A DNA stretch of 64,000 bases from Pseudomonas citronellolis (GTDB lineage: Bacteria > Pseudomonadota > Gammaproteobacteria > Pseudomonadales > Pseudomonadaceae), in assembly GCF_900112375.1 (NCBI RefSeq), contig NZ_FOLS01000038.1, positions 1 to 64,000 on the forward strand, read 5' to 3'. The position numbers and the translations under genes are program-made. The notes below the pieces were generated by a model. That model saw only the letters and a list, made by a program, of their open reading frames with translations, was not told where the DNA came from and ran no database searches. Position 1 is the first letter of the stretch. Each line of letters starts with the position of its first letter. Positions 59,763-64,000 of this stretch are shown one piece after another.

Positions 59763-60611
59763 GTAGGAGCGAGCTTGCTCGCGAACGGCGCATCCAGGAT
59801 GCCGTTGGTGTTCGGATGAACTCCGTCCCCTCTCCCCAACCCTCTCCCTGAAGGGAGAGGGGGCCGTTCGGAGCGTTCGGCGAGCTCAGCGTCATCCTGA
59901 TACGCCTAGCTACCCCCGTCATTTCCCCGTAGGAGCGCGCCCTGCGCGCGATTCGCGGGCAGGGCCCGCTCCTACAGGTTGCGCCGAGATGCTCTTCGTA
60001 GGAGCGAGCTTGCTCGCGAACGGCGCATCCCGGACGCCATTGGTGTCTGGATAAACTCCGTCCCCTCTCCCCAGCCCTCTCCCTGAAGGGAGAGGGGGCC
60101 GTTCGGAGCGTTTGGCGAGCTCAGCGTCATCCTGATACGCCTAGCTACCCTCGTAGGAGCGGACCTTGTCCGCGATTAGCCGGCCCCACCGGCGCGATTC
60201 GCGGATGAGATCCGCTCCTACGCTGCCCCACCCGCGCCATTCCATGTAGGAGCGCGCCCTGCGCGCGAAATCGCGGGCAGGGCCCGCTCCTACAGGTTGC
60301 GCCGAGATGCTCTTCGTAGGAGCGAGCTTGCTCGCGAACGGCGTACCCCGGATGCCATTGGTGTCCGGATGAATTCCGCCCCCTCTCCCCAACCCTCCCC
60401 CTGAAGGGAGAGGGGGCCGTTCGGAGCATTTGGCGAGCTCAGCGTCATCCTGATACGCCTAGCTACCCTCGTAGGAGCGGACCTTGTCCGCGATTAACCG
60501 GCCCCACCGGCGCGATTCGCGGATGAGATCCGCTCCTACGCTGCCCCACCCGCGCCATTCCATGTAGGAGCGCGCCCTGCGCGCGATTTCGCGGGCAGGG
60601 CCCGCTCCTAC
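59763..60611. repeat. Tandemly amplified composite BIME array
   Basis: A 900-bp gap is filled by three tandem copies of a compound unit starting at 59763, 59998 and 60316. Units 2 and 3 repeat with a 318-bp period. Each contains a GCGAGCTTGCTCGC REP, a CTCTCCC palindrome, then (in units 2 and 3) a GCGGACCTTGTCCGC/GCGGATGAGATCCGC REP, and finally a GCGCGCCCTGCGCGC/GCGGGCAGGGCCCGC REP. Unit 1 lacks the third part and is ~83 bp shorter. No gene. Confidence 0.85.
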
Positions 60612-60640
60612 AGGTTGCCGGGAGGCACGGTATTCTGCGC

Positions 60641-61300
60641 CTATACCACCCGCGCCGGCAGCACGTACTGCCACACCGCCACGAAGTGCAGCAGGCTGCC
60701 GGCGATCACGAACAGGTGCCAGATGCCGTGCCAGTGGCGGAAGCGCTCATCGTAGGCGAAGAACAGGATGCCGATGGTGTAGCTGGCCCCGCCGGCCACC
60801 AGCCAGGCCACGCCGCCCGGGCCGAGGGCGCGGTACAGCGGGCCCAGGGCGATCAGCACGATCCAGCCCATCACCGCGTAGATGACGATGGACAGCACCC
60901 GCGCCTCGGAGCGCGGCTTGAGTTCCTGCAGCATGCCCAGCACCGCCAGGCCCCAGACGATGCCGAACAGCGTCCAGCCCCAGGCGCCCTTGAGGCTCAC
61001 CAGGCAGAAGGGCGTGTAGCTGCCGGCGATCAGCAGGTAGATCGACAGGTGGTCGAGCTTGCGCAGGATCGCCTTGGCCCGCCCGCGCACGCTGTGGTAG
61101 GTGGTGGAGACGCTGTAGAGCAGCAGCAGGCTGCCGCTGTAGACCGAGACGCCGACTATCTTCAGCGCATCGCCGAGCAGGCTGCTGGCAACCACCAGCC
61201 AAGTGCCGCCCACCAGCGCCGCCACGGCGCCGAGCAGGTGGGTCCAGGCATTGAATCGTTCACCGTGGTACACGTTTTCCCCCTGACGCGCCCCAGGCAT
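60641..61300 (-). CDS. Hemolysin III / TrhA-family membrane protein
   Basis: 219-aa, seven-TM protein: GERFNAWTHLLGAVAALVGG, TTYHSVRGRAKAILRKLDHL, IAGSYTPFCLVSL and HGIWHLFVIAGSLLHF, the conserved Ser/His/Asp zinc-site motifs of the PAQR/HlyIII family. Members affect membrane energetics or fluidity; a true hemolysin role is doubtful. The start at 61300 gives the usual N-terminus. Confidence 0.85.
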   Translation of the reverse strand: MPGARQGENVYHGERFNAWTHLLGAVAALVGGTWLVVASSLLGDALKIVGVSVYSGSLLLLYSVSTTYHSVRGRAKAILRKLDHLSIYLLIAGSYTPFCLVSLKGAWGWTLFGIVWGLAVLGMLQELKPRSEARVLSIVIYAVMGWIVLIALGPLYRALGPGGVAWLVAGGASYTIGILFFAYDERFRHWHGIWHLFVIAGSLLHFVAVWQYVLPARVV

Positions 61301-61333
61301 GGCGGGCCGCGTACCCGGATAAGTTAAAACGAA

Positions 61334-61358
61334 AAAGCCCGGCTGCAAGCCGGGCTTT
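61334..61358 (-). terminator. Intrinsic terminator of azu
   Basis: AAAGCCCGGC-TTGCA(loop)-GCCGGGCTTT hairpin followed on the minus strand by TTCGTTTTAAC. It lies 17 bp after the azu stop. Confidence 0.85.
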
Positions 61359-61375
61359 CGTACGAGGCGACGAAC

Positions 61376-61822
61376 TCACTTCAGTGCGAGGGTGCCCTTC
61401 ATCATTGCCGAGTGGCCCGGGAAGCTGCAGAAGAACATGTATTGCTCGCCTTCCTTGAGCTTGGAGACGTCGAAGCTCACCGAGTCCTTCTCGCCGGAGC
61501 CGATGATCTTGGTGTGGGCGATCACGCGGGTGTCGCCGTCCTTCAGGTAGTTCTTGTCCAGGCCGGCGGCCATGCCGTCGGCAACCACGCCCTGCATGTC
61601 GGCGGCGGTGGTCAGTACCCAGTTGTGGCCCATGACGTTCTTCGGCAGGGCGCCGGGGTGGGACAGGTTCACGGTGAAGGTCTTGCAGCTCTTGTCCACG
61701 CTGATGGCGTTGGTGTTGAACTGCATCTGGTCGTTGCCTTGAATGTCCACCGAGCATTCGGCAGCCAGCAGCGGGGCGCTGAACAGACCGAGCAGGGTGA
61801 CAGCAGCGAGTTTGTGGAACAT
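61376..61822 (-). CDS. azu: Azurin
   Basis: 148-aa precursor: 20-residue signal (ending SAPLLA) and a 128-residue mature blue copper protein beginning [15 protein letters not shown]. Mature-numbered copper ligands are in place: Gly45-His46 (VMGHNW), Cys112, His117 and Met121 ([14 protein letters not shown]); disulfide Cys3-Cys26. It transfers electrons in the periplasm during denitrification and redox stress. Nearly identical to P. aeruginosa azurin. An ANR-type box lies upstream and a terminator downstream. Confidence 0.97.
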   Translation of the reverse strand: MFHKLAAVTLLGLFSAPLLAAECSVDIQGNDQMQFNTNAISVDKSCKTFTVNLSHPGALPKNVMGHNWVLTTAADMQGVVADGMAAGLDKNYLKDGDTRVIAHTKIIGSGEKDSVSFDVSKLKEGEQYMFFCSFPGHSAMMKGTLALK

Positions 61823-61891
61823 ACGAGCCTCCTGGGCAGGTTGGGCGGAGAATCCGGAACGGCAGACTGCCCGATAGTCGGGCGGCGCCTG

Positions 61892-61905
61892 CTGATCCAG
61901 GTCAA
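61892..61905 (-). promoter_or_regulatory. ANR/FNR box of azu
   Basis: Minus-strand TTGAC-CTGG-ATCAG is an 8/10 match to TTGAT-N4-ATCAA, 70 bp upstream of the azu start codon, as in the P. aeruginosa azu promoter. Confidence 0.7.
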
Positions 61906-62050
61906 TTCGGTGCGGGCGGCGCCATAGTCTTGCCAGCATGCAGTTCTATCAGGCTGATACGAAACTTCAACGAGGCAAATTAGCGCGCCCCGTCCAGCAT
62001 AGACCGTCACGGATGCCTGACGGAGAGCGTCGCCATGCACGACAAATCGG

Positions 62051-62067
62051 ATACAAACATGTATACA
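62051..62067. promoter_or_regulatory. ATACA/TGTAT inverted repeat between azu and the LOG gene
   Basis: GGATACAAACATGTATACAA holds ATACA-N4-TGTAT and an overlapping TGTATACA palindrome. It resembles a GntR- or TetR-type operator. The regulator is unknown. It is the only AT-rich palindrome in this 374-bp gap. Confidence 0.4.
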
Positions 62068-62196
62068 ATTTTTCAGCAAGTCCTCGCGTGCTATGCCCAG
62101 GGCGCTTGCGGCGGCTAGGTCGGCCATGGCGGCTTGGAGCGCGGACACGCAGCAGTTACTCTGACGACCGTTTTGACGGTCACGGAGTTCCAGGCA

Positions 62197-62784
62197 ATGA
62201 CCTTGCGTTCCATCTGCGTATTCTGCGGCGCCAGCCCCGGTGCCAGCCCCATTTACCGCGAAGCGGCCGAGAGCCTCGGCCGGCATATCGCCGAACGCGG
62301 CCTGCGCCTGGTCTACGGCGGCGGCGCCGTGGGCCTGATGGGCATGGTGGCCGATGCCGCCCTGGCCGCCGGCGGCGAGGTGGTGGGGATCATCCCGCAG
62401 AGCCTGAAGGAGGCGGAAATCGGCCACAAGGGCCTGAGCCGCCTGGAAGTGGTCGACGGCATGCACGCGCGCAAGGCGCGCATGGCCGAGCTGAGCGATG
62501 CCTTCATCGCCCTGCCCGGCGGCCTGGGCACCCTGGAGGAGCTCTTCGAGGTCTGGACCTGGGGCCAACTGGGCTACCACGCCAAGCCCCTGGGCCTGCT
62601 GGAAGTGAACGGCTTCTACGACCCGCTGCTGACCTTCCTCGACCACCTGGTGCAGGAACGCTTCGTGCGCGCGGAACACCGCCAGATGCTGCAGCGCGGC
62701 ACCACCCCGGCCGAACTGATCGATGCCCTGCAGGCCTGGAAGCCCCTGGCCGCGCCCAAGTGGGTCGACCGCGCGCCGACCTAG
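62197..62784 (+). CDS. LOG-family protein (cytokinin riboside monophosphate phosphoribohydrolase type)
   Basis: 195-aa protein with the LOG signatures [10 protein letters not shown] near residue 45 and [12 protein letters not shown] near 105. Bacterial LOG enzymes cleave nucleoside 5'-monophosphates (AMP or cytokinin precursors) to base and ribose phosphate. The start at 62197 removes a non-family extension. Corresponds to PA4923. Confidence 0.88.
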   Translation: MTLRSICVFCGASPGASPIYREAAESLGRHIAERGLRLVYGGGAVGLMGMVADAALAAGGEVVGIIPQSLKEAEIGHKGLSRLEVVDGMHARKARMAELSDAFIALPGGLGTLEELFEVWTWGQLGYHAKPLGLLEVNGFYDPLLTFLDHLVQERFVRAEHRQMLQRGTTPAELIDALQAWKPLAAPKWVDRAPT

Positions 62785-63176
62785 CGCCAGCACTCGGTGG
62801 TGGCCGGGCTGCGCTGGCCCAGGGCGTTGAGCGTCAGGGTGCCGCAGCGGGGATCGTTGCGTTGCGGCTCGACCTCCAGCAGGTAGCCGCCATCGCCATC
62901 TTCGCCGGCCGACAGCGTCAGGACGTAGCGCCCATTGCGTGAACTCGCCTGCAGGCCAAGGGAGGCGATGTCGGCATCGGCCACCACATAGCGGCGGTTC
63001 TGCGCGAAGAATCGTTCCTGGCGCGCCGCCGCCTCCATCAGCAGGGCCTGGCCTTCGGCGCGGTCGGAGCGCCGCACGTATTCCACGTAGCTGGGATAGG
63101 CGACGCTGGCGAGAATGCCGACGACGACCACGGCGATCATCAGCTCCAGCAGGCTGAACCCCCGCTGCCCGCTCAT
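62781..63176 (-). CDS. pilE: Type IV pilus minor pilin PilE-like
   Basis: 131-aa prepilin: short leader MSGQRG cut before [20 protein letters not shown] (type IV N-methyl-Phe, Glu5). Then [20 protein letters not shown] with a C-terminal Cys pair (Cys in PRCGTL and TECWR). It overlaps the pilY1 stop by 4 bp (ATGA). Minor pilins prime assembly of type IV pili with PilY1. Confidence 0.88.
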   Translation of the reverse strand: MSGQRGFSLLELMIAVVVVGILASVAYPSYVEYVRRSDRAEGQALLMEAAARQERFFAQNRRYVVADADIASLGLQASSRNGRYVLTLSAGEDGDGGYLLEVEPQRNDPRCGTLTLNALGQRSPATTECWR

Positions 63177-64000
63177 TCCGATGCCTCCATCTGGCGCCAG
63201 CTCTGCCGGCCCGGGCGGATACCGTCGTAGAAGCGCACCGCTCCTTCACTGCCGTGGGCGACACCCAGGCCGCTGGACAGGTCGAAGCCGAGGGAAGCCC
63301 CGCCCAGGCCGCCGGGGAGCAGCACGCCGGCAACCTTGTCGTTGTTGACACGGTCCTGCGCATCAACCACGCCGTCGTTGTTGTAGTCCAGCGCGTCCGC
63401 CAGCGGCGCCCCGCCGGTCAGGGGGTTGAGCGCCAGCAGCCAGGTGCTGACGCCATCCTTGCAGGGGTCGGCGTTCGGCGTCAGCGTGGCGAACAACGCC
63501 AGCCGGCCGCTGCTGGCCGGGTCGGCGACGACCTGTTCGCCGGTCTGCGGCAGGTCCAGCAGCCAGCCATGCTTGCCGTTGCCGCCCGAGCCAGGCTTCT
63601 GCGCAGCGGGCGCCCAGGCCAGCGGGTTGCTGCTGAGGCTTCGGTAGCTGTCGGCAGTCTGAGTGAACTTCTGGGCCTGCAGCCTGTTGCGCGTCACCGT
63701 CGAGTCGTTGCCGCCCTGCTCTCCCGACATCAGCCTGTCCCAGATGCCGTAGAGGCTCATCGCCCGGCTGGTGTCGGCCTCGGCGTCGTGGACCTCGAAG
63801 TACTTGCCGGTGCCCAGCAGCGCCAGCACGCCCTGGCCCGAGGGATGGCGGACCAGCCAGGGCGCCGCGGTGATGGGCTGGACATTGTTGGAGGCATCGC
63901 GGGCGCGGAACAGCGGCCGGCCGGCCAGCCCGACCCGGTAGTCGGAGGCGCTGGCGGAGTCGGGGCCGCCATATCCGTCCTGGCTGGTGGCCTTGTAGAG
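63173..64000 (-). CDS. pilY1: PilY1-like type IV pilus tip protein, C-terminal part
   Basis: The last 275 residues of a larger gene that runs off the window. The segment holds beta-propeller-type repeats (VLALLGTGKYFEVHDAEADT) and a Ca2+-binding loop DYNNDGVVDAQD, typical of the PilY1 C-terminal beta-propeller that controls pilus extension and retraction. It is upstream of and overlaps pilE. Confidence 0.85.
   Translation of the reverse strand, partial: LYKATSQDGYGGPDSASASDYRVGLAGRPLFRARDASNNVQPITAAPWLVRHPSGQGVLALLGTGKYFEVHDAEADTSRAMSLYGIWDRLMSGEQGGNDSTVTRNRLQAQKFTQTADSYRSLSSNPLAWAPAAQKPGSGGNGKHGWLLDLPQTGEQVVADPASSGRLALFATLTPNADPCKDGVSTWLLALNPLTGGAPLADALDYNNDGVVDAQDRVNNDKVAGVLLPGGLGGASLGFDLSSGLGVAHGSEGAVRFYDGIRPGRQSWRQMEASE

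Overview
The window is GC-rich Pseudomonas chromosome, close to the P. aeruginosa group. The evidence is an azurin almost identical to the P. aeruginosa protein, the desB/ferredoxin-reductase/desT cluster, ureEFG-hupE, vanAB, a mandelate-type cluster, a liv-type ABC operon, nadE and a LOG gene, in an order I recall from the P. aeruginosa PA4876-PA4923 region. Many REP-type palindromes (outer arms GTAGGAGCG/CGCTCCTAC) and CTCTCCC palindromes lie between genes. The left edge is a truncated IS3-family element. The right edge is the 3' end of a pilE/pilY1 type IV pilus locus.

Layout. 1-11.3 kb: IS3 end, REP cluster, osmE-like lipoprotein, a small SAP-like protein, a GyrI-like protein, AsmA, an exported protein made of 22-residue repeats, an MFS transporter, a chemoreceptor, and a three-gene CsgG/DUF4810/DUF799 lipoprotein operon. 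11.9-14.3 kb: a 511-aa protein of unknown function and a phage-like module, a probable C4-type antisense RNA followed by a Bro-N (antirepressor-like) gene. 14.3-29 kb: a contact-dependent inhibition (CDI) locus transcribed leftwards, cdiB-cdiA-cdiI, with an EndoU-like toxin C-terminus and a MafI-like immunity protein. Behind it is an AT-richer tail of immunity-like genes. Three of these are preceded by a short remnant of a toxin C-terminus that I translated by hand. Each remnant is truncated at, or within about 20 bp of, a copy of an ~86-bp palindromic MITE-like repeat. This is the most unusual part of the window.

29-35 kb: desB with its reductase and DesT with two palindromic operators, then urease accessory genes ureE, ureF, ureG and hupE. 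35-47 kb: aromatic acid catabolism, consisting of an OpdK-type porin, aromatic aldehyde dehydrogenase, AAHS transporter and benzoylformate decarboxylase under a divergent LysR regulator, then a second AAHS transporter, vanA, vanB and a GntR regulator (vanR), with a perfect VanR-type operator. 47-59 kb: a short-chain dehydrogenase, an ornithine-cyclodeaminase-family reductase, a branched-chain-type ABC transporter behind a consensus sigma-54 promoter with five upstream direct repeats, and amaA/amaB-like pipecolate/lysine catabolism genes with a divergent LysR gene. Together the last set could import lysine or pipecolate and carry it through the pipecolate branch to 2-aminoadipate. 59-64 kb: nadE, a tandemly amplified BIME array, a hemolysin-III family protein, azurin with an ANR box, a LOG protein, pilE and partial pilY1.

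No tRNA, rRNA or CRISPR array was seen.
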